Shown: positions 1 to 12,171 of the stretch, one piece after another
Numbering within the stretch: the stretch's first letter is position 1
Layout: every line of letters starts with the position of its first letter
Source: Megaleporinus macrocephalus
Taxonomy: Eukaryota > Chordata > Actinopteri > Characiformes > Anostomidae
Direction: 5' to 3'
Length of the DNA: 64,000 nt
NCBI GenBank assembly: GCA_021613375.1
Contig: CM038703.1
Span: forward strand, 19,462,194 to 19,526,193
Program-made: the position numbers and the translations under genes
Notes under the pieces: model-generated
The model's input: only the letters and a program-made list of their open reading frames with translations
The model's database searches: none
Told to the model about the DNA's origin: nothing

Positions 1-110
1 TAGGATTAGGACCAGGGTAAGGATTTGGTTTTCAACGGTTTTGGGTTGAGGTTAAGTTTAGGAGTAGAATTAAGCCCTGGAAGAAAGTTAGGATCAGGAT
101 TTGGGTATAA
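1..110. repeat. Degenerate GGATTAG/GGTTTAG-like tandem tract
   Basis: The window opens inside a G/T-rich tract where motifs such as GGATTAGGA, GGTTAAG, GGATTTGG and GGGTTGAGG recur at irregular spacing. This resembles decayed telomere-like or minisatellite repeats common inside fish chromosomes. The left boundary lies outside the window. Period and copy number cannot be fixed by eye. Confidence 0.35.
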
Positions 111-1347
111 GTTCACTTGATGTATGTAAACAATGCAGATGTAACAGTACAACTGTACAGCTTCAAGATATTTACGTCAATGTGTTCAGATGCTTCACTA
201 CTGTGACACTACTGCTAACACTTTTTCATTCACAATTACTGTTTATTAGCTGAATTATATACTTAACATATTCAGATCTGATCAGAGCTGTTCATACGTT
301 TCCATGCAACTGTAGATACGAAACAATAATCTAGCATCTTTAACAAAACCCTACATAAAGTTCTCATTAAAAGAAAGACTGGAGCTTTCCTGATGAGAGA
401 AATTCTGAAGACAAACAACATGTTTCTTTATCTTCCATTAGACAGACCTGTGCGTTTGCCAGGTGGAGATGGTTGTCTGAAATGGTTCATTTTTCAATTA
501 GGATTAGGATGATCTGCTCAGCATGGCAAAGATGAGGATGTCCTTATCTTTGAGAGAATGCGTACCAAATATTATTTCTGAGGGAAGGCAAATGAACCTG
601 GATTTGATTTAAGTTACAAGAAACACAATCATTTCCTGCACGATTGCTGATTGCTGCTACTGACAGTGGCAGCATGTTAAAATATTAAGCCCACTGTATT
701 TTCTTCAAGCACGGTCACCTGACAGTTGTGTTCAAAGCCTGTCAGTCAGAATACCACAGCACACGATGCTCCTGGGGAACAGCCAGTGTAGCTCAGTGTT
801 CAGGAGCAAAGTTTTCTTTAGGGACGAGCATAATCTACCCAGGAGGTGTCGCATCTACTGAAGTCAATTTACAGTTAAATGAATGGTGTAAAAGTCTGAT
901 GGGCCATTATGAGCCCTGAACACCCTCAGGGAGTGGAGGAGTATAGTATGACAACATTACATGAGACAGCAGGACATAAGACAGCATTTACTCGCTCACT
1001 TAATAAATGATATTAGCCCGAAGGAGCCACAATAGCCTCCAGCCCGTAATTAAATGAGAGACTCAGCTATAGCAAACGTGGCCGGTAGGAGATTCTGCCT
1101 TCACATCTTGACCACTTTAAGACAGACTTTGGCTGGGCCTCTCCTAACTCCCAAACAGAAGCCCTGTTAGTACTCCAATTGATACTCTAACATATTCATA
1201 AATATTTCACTCAATAAATGTAAAGTATTTAGATTTTATATGGCATATGGGTTATTTTCAAAATACAAGTCCGCATATACTGTTCTGTTTCCAAAGAATT
1301 AATGTTTGAAAAGCCAAAAAACATCTTTACCTTAATAATGTAATAAA
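111..1347. other. Anonymous non-coding DNA
   Basis: No exon, RNA gene or recognisable transposon was seen. About 940-1150 is of higher complexity, with TAAT-type sites and no repeat character, so it could be a conserved non-coding block. Short open frames here are interrupted and lack splice signals. Confidence 0.4.
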
Positions 1348-1990
1348 AATCATGTACTGTGCAAAAGTCATTTATTCAATTTTCAGTCAAAACAATTAAT
1401 TTTCCAGCATCTGAGAAATGCAAAATAAATATATTTAAAATAAAATCACACTGGACCATCAATGACTAAATATAATAATAATTTATAATTCTAGTCATTC
1501 AGTCTTTCATTCTTTATTACACCATTCATTCTTTTTGAGAGGGTTTTAGTTTCATCAAAAGAATCTGCCAGGATTTTTTTTACATACCTCTAGTTCAGTC
1601 TTAGTCTTAGAAGCTGGTTACATTTTCTGTTTGTCAAAATCTAAATCATACCGAACATAATAACTGATGTCTAAGTCTAGACTCAGCGTCTTTATTTGAT
1701 TTCTAAGACATCTGCTCTTCCTTTCAGACTCATAACGGCGATATAGCTTTAAACAGTGGCAGGATGGATAGAAACACATGTGGATGGTGTCAGATCTGAA
1801 GTGAGAGTGGAGCTTGATTTTTACCCCTCTCTCTTGAGAAGACGTAAACTTTAAAGCAACAGGATTTGGGGATGTGGAGACATCTTTGGTAATAATATGT
1901 ACTCCCACAAACAAATGAATCTGACTTTGGGGAGTATTCAAAGAAATGTTCAAAGAGAACTCAGTCAAAACTAAAGGAAAATAGTAAAAG
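1348..1990 (-). mobile_element. Tc1-like transposon remnant (family shared with 46757-48100)
   Basis: An end-like motif, ACTGTGCAAAAGTCA, sits near 1355 and recurs at about 5103 and 46763, where it continues into AGAGACC. The block at about 1745-1865 matches 47870-47985 closely: both contain a GGATGGATAGAAACAC/GGATGAATACAAACAC word followed by GTCAGAGTGGAGCTTGATTTT-like sequence. In the better copy the minus strand reads as the C-terminal part of a Tc1-like transposase. Here the minus-strand frame of 116 codons (1618-1968) is a decayed remnant. Inactive; right boundary approximate. Confidence 0.5.
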
Positions 1991-3673
1991 ACAAACCATT
2001 ACCGATAAATCTTCATCAGTATAAGAGACCTAAACATTGCCCGTCTAACTTTAAAAGAGATGGTGACAGTTTGGTTGGCCTGCCAAGTTTCGCATGGTTG
2101 TTAGGAGTCGTTTTCTCTCCATAACTTTCAATAATTCATATTTTTGTCTTTGTTTCCCTTTACGGTCTGCTGACTTGTGCAAGAGGATTATTTTATGCCT
2201 AATCTCCTTCAATCTAATCACCTTAATAAACTAGCAATGGCTGTTTTGATTGGAAATTGAATACAGGCAGGGTGGTCTTTGACTTTCGTACAGTACTAAA
2301 AATGTATTAACATATTAATTATATAAAGTTAAAACACATTTAACTTTTTGTCATGTATTCTCCATCTTAGTCTTAGTTTTAACTTAAAGATGTAAGTAAC
2401 CGGGGTGCCTGACAATTTGTAATTACTTGAACTTCCAATCGTAATTTAAGAACAGAGAGAGGAAGAAACAAGAGCGTGAGGTCAATGTCCACTGATTAAT
2501 GAGTTCAAAATGTTCAACCAAATGTTCAAACAAATCCAAAAGCAGCATATTACAATCAGTAATTATCTGCCATGATAATATACCCAACATAGTCCCAGTG
2601 GAGATTCAGAAAACGTTCAAAGGCGCCTCAGTTCGATACTGGAGATACAGATTAAGAAATAGTTCAGGGCTAATGTGGCAGCCCTGCCCGTGTTCGTGAC
2701 ATATAGTTTCAGTAGTTTTTTGCAGAACCCAGGGGGTGCAATTATTATCTGTGTTCTCCAGCCAGCCAGTGTTTACTTTGGTTTCTCCAGCGCTGGAAAT
2801 GCCATTTGGGAAACTGATTAAGCAGCAGTTTGGCTTCAGTGACTGACACTTTTTGAAGACCACAATATACCTCGCAATATCTGGGTGGAGGATCAAAGCA
2901 GGCCTGTATTTTTAGAGACCAATTAGGCCCTAGAGATACCAGTGTGAGAAAAGAAGCATGAGAAATAAAAACACCCTTTAGATCAGGACTCTGTTTCAGC
3001 AACTTAAAAAAAAGAAGAAGGGATGTAACAAGAACCTGTTGGCCAAGTCAGAACTGTCAAACGGTGTTAACGGTTACATGACAAATCCGGATTCAGATCA
3101 AGATTTTCACTTGGGTTTTCTTGTGGAAATACGCTTTTCCATGATTAAAATACTGACTTCTTATACAGACCCTGAACTGTATATGGCTCATTCAAACTAA
3201 ACTAGTCCCAAGTGAGAGTTCAGAACCCATTTATTAAGACCAACATCAACTATTTTGCATCAACGTTTGCTGGAAAACATGGATTCTTGTCAAAACAGGC
3301 CACAGTGGTCAAAACTGTTATTTCTTCACATTCTGTTCATATTTTTGTTAAATATTTTACTAATTTTCAGGCACATTTACTTAAAACTTGTGGAGTCTAA
3401 CAGTGGCCTTGATGGACAAGGATACAGTCTTACATTGTGTTTTAAAACAGGAACAAGGATGCAGGGGTGACTAAAACAATGCTCCACCAATTAAATAAAC
3501 CATTATCATATAAAAGTTGAAATTGGGGGGTTAGGATTTCAGACAGCCACTTTCTAATATAAACTATTCTATAAATTATGGTTTGGTATATATTAAGCTT
3601 TTTACTTTCTGAATTAATGTATTGGGTTTAAATACATCCCAACATAATTCTATCTATTGTCTAAATATTGAAT
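1991..3673. other. Anonymous non-coding DNA
   Basis: No gene or clear transposon was identified. About 2740-2960 has balanced composition and lacks repeat words, so it may be a conserved non-coding element. The small overlapping open frames on both strands here show no domain and are treated as chance. Confidence 0.4.
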
Positions 3674-3705
<32 letters not shown>

Positions 3706-3714
3706 TACACACAC
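3674..3714. repeat. (TA)n microsatellite with CA tail
   Basis: An uninterrupted TA run is broken by a single C and ends in ACACACAC followed by a T run. It is a simple dinucleotide repeat, likely polymorphic. Confidence 0.95.
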
Positions 3715-4081
3715 TTTTTTTTCCTTTATAGTTTGAACTAATTCAGTAAAATGGGAAGCTTACAGAAGCGTAGTGTATGCCAAAAACTGTTACATTGACA
3801 AATAATAGCATAGTTGCCAGCCTGGGGCAGTTTGGCAGGCCTTATATTACAAAAGATAAAGAAGGAATTTTGCTTTAAAAGGATTAACTTTTGCCATTTA
3901 TTTAATAAGTGCCCAATTCCTTCGCTCTGAGTTTCTCCCAGGGGAAACGGGATACATCAGTGTTATTTGGCAGTTCTGTACAAAATTGGCAGATTTGATA
4001 AATGTGTTTCATTTATTATGTGAGTCAAGCAAAAGGCTATCAAACAATGTCAGAAAACGATGCCCATATTCCACAAACTCT
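3715..4081. other. Anonymous AT-rich DNA
   Basis: AT-rich sequence in which nothing was recognised. Confidence 0.4.
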
Positions 4082-4590
4082 CATTAGAGCTGCGTGATAT
4101 GGGCAACACACCATATTGCAGTTATCTTGCTACATATTGCAATACGACTAGCCATGTAGTTAAAGCACATGGCTGAATGTTTGATGTGACATGGATAAAG
4201 ACTGCCCTGCGTTTTTTTTTTACCATAGATGTTCGCCTTTGTTCAAATATAAGGTTTTGATATCAGTACTGCAATAATGATTAACAGATTAAATATTCTA
4301 TGTTTTATGTTTTATGCAGAGTTTTATGCAGAGTGTACAAAAAACAGTGGAGAGAACGTCACTAAGCACTTACAGGAGGATATGTATAGATTTTGTATTG
4401 TATGGGGTGTCTGTATAGTAAAATATGCTATACATTCATATCAGTATGACAATAAAGATGATATAAATATTGTATAATGTTGCCTCCATTTTGGGCCAAT
4501 TTTTTTTGATATATTATTATATTGCTATATTGCTATATTATCGATTGCAAGTGTGTAGATTTGCGATTGACATTGGTGGGGACCTATGTA
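4082..4590. repeat. Interspersed repeat, GCTGCGTGATATGGGCAA type
   Basis: The opening words GAGCTGCGTGATATGGGCAA and CACCATATTGCAGTTATC, and the later ATATTGCTATATTGCTATATTATCG, match a widespread fish repeat containing 'ATATTGCAATAT' words (probably a non-autonomous DNA transposon; recalled, not searched). Internal sequence is strongly degraded and the boundaries are approximate. Open frames within it are not meaningful. Confidence 0.4.
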
Positions 4591-4619
4591 TCCTCAAATT
4601 ATTATACATTATTATGATA

Positions 4620-4965
4620 GACTTACACGTTCCTTTGAAAAATAGCTCATGTCCACCTTCTTCTTTTTTTAGCTGCCATCCTCTCCGCTTTTAACACCCA
4701 TGTGTCACCCACACTGCACCTGAGTCTTGCACAGTGAGTCTCATATTACTGGAAAGCTTTCCTTCTAGTTTTGGCGCTGCTAACAAACAAACGTAGCTAC
4801 AGAGTCTCAGGTGACAGCAGGGAAAGGCACAGCCAATCACACTGGCCATATGTGTTACAGGGAGGTAGGACTAGAGTAGAGAACAGGATTTAACTCTTTC
4901 TGCGCCTCTAGGTTAACGAGACATTGACGGGGGATCAAATTATTGGTGAGGACACGTAACTTCAG
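4620..4965 (-). mobile_element. Copy 1 of the family shared with 12.7-13.1 kb and 62.9-64 kb
   Basis: The reverse complement of this stretch matches 12660-13030 almost continuously: words for GTGTGATTGGCTGTGCC, GAGACTCTGTAGCTACGTTTG, GTGCAAGACTCAGGTGCAG and AAGAAGAAGGTGGACAT occur in the same order and spacing. A third copy begins near 62940. The copy at 12.7 kb lies within a longer element with hAT-like ends, so this is taken as a fragment of the same non-autonomous DNA transposon. No coding content. Confidence 0.7.
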
Positions 4966-5095
4966 CCTATGCTAATTCTACGCCTTTGATCGATTGCCAT
5001 GCTTTACCCTTATGTTTCTATTACACCTTGTTGTTTTCTCTTTAAAAACAGTTTCTAATATATGGAAACTAAAGAATCTCTAGAATACCAGTGGT

Positions 5096-5775
5096 TTTAA
5101 AGACTACTGTGCAAAAGTCAGAGACCACTCTTTATTTATTGATTTTTTTTGTTAAAATTGCTGTTAACTGCTACTCCTTTACTATCTAAACGACATGAAA
5201 ATAGTTTATTGAATGTTTTCATCAAAACTGGGTTTTCATTTTCTCACTTAGTCTCCCATTGGCTGTTCCATGGCCAGGTTTTGTGTTACTCCCTTATCAT
5301 TTAACTTTTATATAAGCGGATAAAAGGTCATGAGTTTAGTTAAAACATCAAAAAGCCTGGAATAGTGATCTACTATTGTTTTCTATTAGTAAGCCTCAAA
5401 AACATATAACAAACAACTTCTAAACAATCCTGTACTGTTCTGGAACAACATCTAATAGATGTTCTCTAGATCTCTAGATGATGAGAAAAAGATCTACTTA
5501 TAAAGTAGAAAAATGAAGGGTGTGTGTAGCAAAAAGGGCTGTTCATGATCCAAAAGCATGCTACCTTATCTGTCAAGCATGGTGGACGTAGTACCATGCT
5601 GTGTTCATGTATGGCTACCAACAGAAATGGTTTCTTTGTATTTATTAATTATGTAACTGTTGATAAAGCAGTGCAGATGGACAATGACCTGCACCCCGTT
5701 ATTTTTTTAAGACTCTAAAACTCTGAAATGCATCAACTTTCACAGGGCATGATTACTGTAGATTCTGAACATATT
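5096..5775 (+). mobile_element. Tc1-like transposon, internally deleted
   Basis: The left end reads TACTGTGCAAAAGTCAGAGA, a Tc1-like terminal motif. From about 5537 the plus strand gives decayed transposase: a peptide beginning AVHDPKACYL, a CMATNRN-like segment, and near 5675 the words VQMDNDLHP, the remains of the conserved 'MDNDPKH' motif holding the second catalytic aspartate. Most of the N-terminal and C-terminal coding sequence is missing and stops interrupt every frame, so it cannot encode active enzyme. Family knowledge: Tc1/mariner elements move by cut-and-paste at TA sites. Confidence 0.65.
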
Positions 5776-8390
5776 GCATTAAAAAGAAGTACAAAAATAA
5801 ATGATACATTCTGTCCTACATATTGACATACTTTAAAATTCTCTTTCATATTTCCATTATTATTTTTAATACTTGCAGTTAAACATTCCTGACATCTGGG
5901 GATGCTGCAGCCTCTTCAGCACGCATTCTTAATTGCATCCCTTTTGGGTGAAGATGACAGCGATATGGGCAGTGAGGATTAATGTAATTTATGTGTTTAC
6001 ACCACTCTGAAAAATTGTATTTAGTAAAATAAAAATGGATTTGTACGAGTAAACATAGCCTTAGGCTACATAACATGCTCATAGGCACAGCTGCAGGTGT
6101 ACAAGCAATTCCAGAAAGCATTGTATGGTACATAATGTAGACTCTTCAGATTTACAGCATGCTAGTACTCTATACCGACCTGTCAGGCCCGTTACGTCTC
6201 TACATTTAGCTTATCTATGCTTTCAGCTGCTCCCCTAAAGCTACCAACAATTCCTCTCTTTCTCTGAAACATATTAAACGATGTGATCCTAAGAACTGCA
6301 ACAGCAGTCTCCTAACTAGAGCATGAGCATCACCTTGATCTGCAGTCACCTTAAGAAAGTCTAAGCAGGCCAATCAATTAGCCAGAAAAACACCTTGATT
6401 AATCAGGGTGGCATGTTGCTGCCTATGGCGCAGAACTGATTCCAAATGCAAATGCTGCGCTGGAGAGATGAGGCAAGCGAGAGAAATTTCAAAACAAACT
6501 GACTCTTCCGTTACTGTGGATTTGTTGGTAAAAGAATGCATCTGCGACTAAGTAGCTGTTCACATGTTTGGTTACTTTTCTTCATCAACACATGTAACTC
6601 ACAGTTTGACAGTGCTTTGAACTGAATTGAATGTACGTAATTATTGGAAATGTGCTTTGGACAAAAATGTTCTAATGTTGCTGCGAGGATTTGATTGCAT
6701 TCAGCCACAAGAGCATCAGTTGGGTCAGCTAAGGATGTTGGATGAATAGTTTGTCAACTTCACTTCATCGCATCCCAAAAGTACTGCATAGTTTTCCATT
6801 ACTTCAGAAAATGCAGTTCTTTGGCTCCACAGCCCGATGCTGGGGGTTCTTATACTTGCACTCATTCCGATACCATACTAGTATCAGAGCCAGTTCTGGC
6901 ACTTAAGCGCAGTCTTAGTATTGGTGATGGGGATACTGATACCACAAAGCAATTTCTGGTGCACACGCCTTCTACTAAGTGAAAATCTTTAATGTCAGTC
7001 TTTCAAAGAGAGGCAATCGTAGTGGGTAATATACGAGTTGGAATTCTTCCTAAGCTGTTAGTTTCCCCCATATGTCCCTGAACTGAATGGCTGAGCCAGA
7101 CTTCTTTAAGTAATCGTTCATCTCCCACTGTGTAGTGAGTTACAGTAATGCACCTCTGTGAAGACTGTGCATAACCCAGTGAACTGAACACCTGAGTCAG
7201 TAATAAGTGTATCCAAATTCACTCTTTAGAAAAGATGCCTGCAAACTCTTAGATATGTATCATATGTGTGATGTACACCTCTTTTGTTTCAAAAAACAAA
7301 ACCATTTATAGACTAACTTTAGTCTGATGGTACACTCTTTTTGTAGAGAAAGCCTGAAGAAGAATTCCAACCAGACTACACTAAAAGTACTGTAGAGCAC
7401 AAAAAAGAGGAGAGTTTGGGGTGTTTTTTTTCTTATAATGGTGTCAATGAGCTTGTGTTTATGGGCAGGATCACAAATGATACATATATTTTGGATGTAA
7501 ATCTGTATTAAGTCTGTTTAAAATAAATGCCACCTGGTATGTATGGCACAATTGTCCAAACAATGTCTGGTTAAATCAATATATCCTACAAATAACAACA
7601 ATGCATGCCTGGAGAAACAGACACACAACTATATATTCAGCCTTCCCGTCTGAGAAACAGGAGCTATGTTTCAAATTCTAGTCATATTTTTTTTATGAAT
7701 GCCATAGTGACATGAGGCAGGGATTACTGTTTTTATGTTTTTGTGTGGATAGCAGCGTTTTAAGCACCGGCTCTCTTCAAAGTGTGGGACTCATTATGGG
7801 TATATGGCCTAGATTAATAATTACACTACTATGCATGTCTTGCAGGTCATTAAATGCACATTGAAGGATCCTTACTGTGGCATGAAAAACAGGCTTGCAA
7901 ATTAACCATCATTAGGTAAATGACTTGATTCATTGAAGAACACACATAAGTCTTGCTAGGAACATTTGAGATTGGACACAGCACACACTAAAAAAATTGT
8001 GACCGGTTAGAGGGCCTATTTGCATATTGTGTCCATCTGAGTCTGTTGCAAAGGCCAATACTGTAATAGCAATTAACAATTGAATTATGGTGTGGCCTGG
8101 GCTCGTGGAGATACACTGGAAACACTGCTTTTTTCGTCTGCAGCCACGTAGGTGTCCATATTCAAATTGTTCTTTAAAATAATAAGTTAGTAATAGTAAC
8201 AGCAATCATTTGCTATTACTCTTAATAGCTCGTGTATGCCAGAACAATTTTTCAGAAGGTAAGTCCTGTAGACCCCAGAATTTGTCCCACCAGTGTGGTA
8301 GTTGGTGTTTACATGTCTTTGTGGACTCCTGTTATGTTAGCCATGGGCTAACACCTGGGTAACCCAAATGGTATCCATCAGAATACACAA
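5776..8390. other. Anonymous non-coding DNA with an enhancer-like patch
   Basis: There is no exon or transposon that can be supported. The part around 6180-6500 is of higher complexity and contains a near-palindromic homeodomain-type site and an octamer (listed separately). The remainder is AT-rich, with scattered short frames lacking splice context. Confidence 0.4.
6391..6453. promoter_or_regulatory. Possible enhancer core: TGATTAATCA palindrome plus octamer
   Basis: CACCTTGATTAATCAGGGTG at 6391-6410 is symmetric apart from one mismatched pair, with TGATTAATCA at its centre, which suits a paired homeodomain-type dimer. A perfect ATGCAAAT octamer, the classical POU-domain site, lies at 6446-6453. 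The motifs are read directly; function is inferred only from their clustering in repeat-free sequence. Confidence 0.35.
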
Positions 8391-9130
8391 TTTGGGCAAA
8401 AGTATGTGAACACTACCCTCAATTTTTGAATTCAGGTGTTTCAGAGCTTGCTAACAGAGGTTTAGAATCAAATCACAGCCTTGAAAATTCCATAGACAAA
8501 CTACTAGCAGTAGAATGGGCTGTACTGAGTGGCTTAGCACAAATCTGTAATGATGTAAACGCATGCCATCACTGGACTTTAGAGCAGTGGAATCATGCTA
8601 TCTGGCAGTCTAATGGGTGAATCTAAATTTGGTGGATGCCAGGAGAACACTATCTACCAGAATGAATATTGCCAACAGTAAAGTTTGATGGAGCAGGGGT
8701 AATGGTCTGTTTTTTTTCTGTTTCCTGCTGTTTTCCAGGCTTTGAACAAGGCCTTTTATTTCTCATTAAGGGTAGTGCTAATGCTACAGCATACAAAGAT
8801 GTCTTAGACAATTGGTTCTGGCTTCGTGGCAACAGTTTGGGCAAGGCTGTGTCCTGTTTTAGCATGACTGTGCTCAAAGTGAGGTAAAAACAGCATTAGA
8901 CAAGTTTGGTATAGAGGAACTCCAGTCTGCACAGAGCCCTGACCTCAACACTACTGGTCACATTTGAGATGAATTAGGGAGTTTAATGGAATGGCAACAA
9001 ATTCCCACAGACACACTCCAAAAATTCTGTCGAACCCATTCACAGAAGAGTTAAGGATGCTGTAGTTTAAGGGGCGACAGGGAGCTGGTGGTTCATAAAA
9101 GTGTGATGCTTTTTCCATAGTGTATGTCCA
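8391..9130 (+). mobile_element. Tc1-like transposon, copy A of a local family
   Basis: The left end holds GGGCAAAAGTATGTGAACAC and the right end ATAAAAGTGTGATGCTTTTTCCATAG, a decayed inverted counterpart. Between them the plus strand carries broken transposase in the usual order: HWTLEQWNHAIWQS (8570-8613), then words for MPGE/YLPE, KFDG and MVCFFS (8634-8720), and SPDLN near 8936. In this family the last motif normally continues to the third catalytic acidic residue, which is not intact here. Frameshifts and stops are frequent. At about 740 bp it is shorter than the usual 1.3-1.6 kb, so part of the 5' half is deleted. Confidence 0.75.
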
Positions 9131-9189
9131 AGTCAGTTTGTAAAATTTCTATCAGGCTAAACCTGCCCTGGACAACTGTAAGCTCTATT

Positions 9190-9660
9190 ACTATAAAATA
9201 GAAGCATCTAGGAGCAACAACAGCTCAGTCGCTAAGTGGTGGGCCACACCAACTCATGGAGTGTGGCAGTCAAGTGCTGAAGCCCACTGCCTCTGGAAGC
9301 AACATCAGAGCAGGAACTGTGTCAGCAGCTTCATGAAATGGGTTTCAATAGTTAGTCAGCTGTGCACATGCCGAAGATCACTATGTATAATGCCAAGTGT
9401 TGACTGGAGTGACTGCCACTAGCAGTAGAACAAATTTGGCTACCTACCAGAGTTTGTTTGGTGCAGGAAGGATAATCGTCTGGGGCTGTTTGTCAGGGTT
9501 TGTTTTGGAGGATGTCCAGTAGCCTTAGTGTAGACCTTAACCCCACTGAATACCTTTAGAATTAACTGAAACGTCATCTAAAGTCAGTGTCTGACCTCTC
9601 AAGTGCTCTTTTGACTGAATGGCTGAAAAATGCGGAGAGCCTTCACAGAAGTATGTGTCC
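9190..9660 (+). mobile_element. Tc1-like transposon, copy B of the same family
   Basis: Words such as GAAGCAACATCAGAGCA, CTTCATGAAATGGGTTTCAA, AAGATCACTATGT, AATGCCAAGTGTTGACTG and GTCTGGGGCTGTTTGTCAG recur in the same order at 11705-11930 (copy C). In translation they correspond to the helix-turn-helix end and the VWGC motif region of Tc1-like transposase. Several stops and a large internal deletion remove the central catalytic part. The right end, TATGTGTCCACT near 9650, may be a remnant of the terminal repeat. Confidence 0.7.
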
Positions 9661-9802
9661 ACTGGCTTTATATGGGCCCCAGGTCCAGTAATGAAGCCAA
9701 GATGGGCTGCAAGTGGAGAAATATGAGCCATCATACTTGGACAAGTCTGGGGCACGTATGGGCAAGACTAGCAGTACAAACCCACAAGTGGAAATCACAT
9801 AT

Positions 9803-10026
9803 CGTTGCTATCCAATGAAAAACACTTATCTCACTTTACAGGAGAGGCCAAAAACTGTTATCACTTTCAATGGAATTCAAAGGAACCAGAATTTTTTCCA
9901 AACTATTTTGGAGGATTTCTATTGGTCCATTCATCATACATTTTCCCACAATGTAAACGGTAGCCGCTGCATTTGATGTAGAAAATGAGAAATGTTATTG
10001 TACATGTTTTTCATTAGACAGCTACG
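9803..10026. mobile_element. MITE family 1, copy 1
   Basis: The ends are inverted: CGTTGCTATCCAATGAAAAA on the left and the reverse complement of TTTTTCATTAGACAGCTACG on the right. Inside are GGAGAGGCC near the left end and TTTTGGAGGATTTCTATTGG in the middle. The same 220-250 bp unit occurs at 26783 and 35928 and in degraded form at 29149 and 53317. No coding capacity; mobilised in trans by an unknown transposase. Confidence 0.75.
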
Positions 10027-11180
10027 ATACATTACATACAGATTACACAGTGTCTTGGTAAATAAGTCTATTCAGGGCAAATATTGCCACATTCACTGAG
10101 GTTCCCACTGTAATTGCTGCTTCATGGTTCTCACTGCTTCATGCTGCGCGATTTTAATCTCCTCCCATCAGTTTGAACAATGGCTCACAGTCCCTTGGAC
10201 GGATTTAAACTGCGTCAGGAATTTTGTAGCCTAATTAATGCTTGCATTAAGGATGGAAAGAAAACTGTACTTCTCCTCAGTGATGGAGGTTTATGCTGTA
10301 TAGGCAGACTGTTACATGACAGGCAATCGTTTGAGGCGTGAATTATTGTGTGTGTTGGATCGATATTAAAAACAGCAAAGGTCTATGTGATTTGTAGTTA
10401 CCAGAGAACCTGAATGCAGGAATGCGGCTGATAATATTTCAGAGACAGTGCGGGGAGCTCTGTGGAAATGAATTATGTACGCTGTTGCCTCTTGATAGGC
10501 CAAGCCTGACAAGAGTTGAGCAAGTAATTCAAAGGCTCAGTCCCTGTTGATGCATGAAAGTAAAAGATAATTAGCGCCTGTGTGTGGAATAAACACGGTA
10601 AAGTTAAAGCAGTGGGGTAACACTTGGAGAAGAGTGGGGACGTATTCCTCAAGAAACAATATTGACACGTCTTCTCGCTCTGTCATGTTTCGACTGCCAA
10701 ATGAACAGCTGTCGGGGAGAGAATGGAGGGAGTAGGAATGCGTTAGCCGCATTAATGGTGAGAATGTTTTGAAGTAATTACCCTATCTCGCTTTAAAGGA
10801 CACGACCTTTTATCGACATGGATCCATTAGCAGTGTCTCTCTGAAAAGAACGCGTAGGTATTTAACTGGTTTTTGTGTACTCTTTCATCTCTCACGCAAA
10901 GAAATTGTTTTTTTGCCCCTTTGGCGGAATGGAAGGGTTTTGTGCAATTGTTTATTTCGTGTAGGTGTAGGTGTGCTAGAATGTCTTTATCCATGGCAGG
11001 GATTTAGTGTTTGATGGGATGAGTCAGTGGCAAAGAAGAGGAATATGTCTGTAGAACTGATTTGTGTAAAAAGTGAGAGTTAAAACAGATTTCTCTTTTT
11101 TTGGGTGCGCGCATGATCTTTAATGATAATGATGAAAAGCAAGCACTTACAGGAATGGGTTTGAAATTAGCATTACATAA
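10027..11180. other. Repeat-free, conserved-looking non-coding block
   Basis: About 10130-10810 has balanced composition, several TAATTAATG/TAATTAGC-type homeodomain sites and no repeat words. It looks like a conserved non-coding element cluster. No splice-flanked open frame was found. The part beyond 10810 is anonymous. Confidence 0.35.
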
Positions 11181-12171
11181 GACCAAAAGTATGTGGACAT
11201 CCTTCTTATTTATTCAATTCAGTTCAATTCAAGGTTATTTGTAGGCGCTTTTTACGACAATGTTGTCACAAAGCAGCTTTACAGAAGTTTTTTACAGAGA
11301 ACATGCAGTTACACCATGTATTCCCTAGTGAGCAAGACAGAGGTGATGGTGACAAGGAAAAACTCCCTTGAAACTGGAGGAAGAAACCTTGGGAGGAACC
11401 AAGACTCACAAGTGGAGACCCATCCTCTGTTGGTCAAACAATATTTACAGTTTGATAAGCTAAATTCCAAATAAAAGCTAAGAGAATCTCTGTTTAAAGT
11501 CTGAATTGTAAACACTTTTAGAAATTGCACAGAGGCAGTCTCTTACTGAGGCAGTCTTATACTAAGTAATTATGAAAAGTGTGTGTGAGCTGAAACAGTC
11601 CCATCATATCTCAATGCTGGTATGGTGGCAGTTGAGTGCTGAAGCTCATGGTGTGCAAGAATCGCCTACTGCCTGTTGGACCACTCACTGCAGAATTCAA
11701 AACCACCTCTGAAAGCAACATCAGAGCAAGAACTGTGCATCAGGAGCTTCCTGAAATGGGTTTCAATAGCTAATCAGCCGTGCACATGCTGAAGATCACT
11801 ATGTTCAATGCCAAGTGTTGACTGTAGTGGCCGCCATTGGCAGTAGAACAAATCTGGATTTGGATAACTACCAGAGTTTGTTAGGTGGAGAAGGGACTAT
11901 GGTCTGGGGCTGTTTGTCAGACTTTGTGTTGAAGGATTTCCAGTAGCCTGAACCCTGACCTTAAACCCACTTAACACCTTTAGAATTAACCTTACACATG
12001 CTCTTTTAACTGAATGACTGCAAATTTCAATAGACACAATCCAATAGCTTGTGGAAAGCCTTCTCAGAAGACTGGAGGCTGTTATAGCTGTATCAATGCG
12101 CATGGTTTGGAATGGGCTGTCCATTTAAGTGTGATAGTCAGGCATTAACATATGTTTAGTCATGTAATGTG
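11181..12171 (+). mobile_element. Tc1-like transposon, copy C, split by another repeat
   Basis: The left terminal motif GACCAAAAGTATGTGGACAT starts at 11181 and the right end TTTAGTCATGTAATGTG falls near 12171. The body at 11580-12115 aligns with copy B and continues further: it retains the C-terminal region (GTGGAAAGCCTTCTCAGAAG, GGAGGCTGTTATAGC) normally found just before the transposase stop. A different repeat, 11207-11470, sits just inside the left end. Stops interrupt the transposase frame throughout, so it is inactive. Confidence 0.7.
11207..11470 (+). repeat. Interspersed fish repeat inserted in a Tc1 copy
   Basis: It starts with TTCAATTCAGTTCAATTCAA and contains TTGTCACAAAGCAGCTTTACAGA, then GGAAAAACTCCCTTGAAACT and GGAACCAAGACTCACAAG. 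The same words occur in reverse complement at 50087-50290. The unit is abundant in ostariophysan genomes (from memory). It may be a SINE-like element or LINE tail, and its class was not determined. Chance frames on both strands cross it. Confidence 0.7.

Noticed and set aside
1..110. Possible true telomere at the window start
   Set aside because: Motifs are degenerate and irregular, unlike a uniform TTAGGG array; more likely an interstitial minisatellite.
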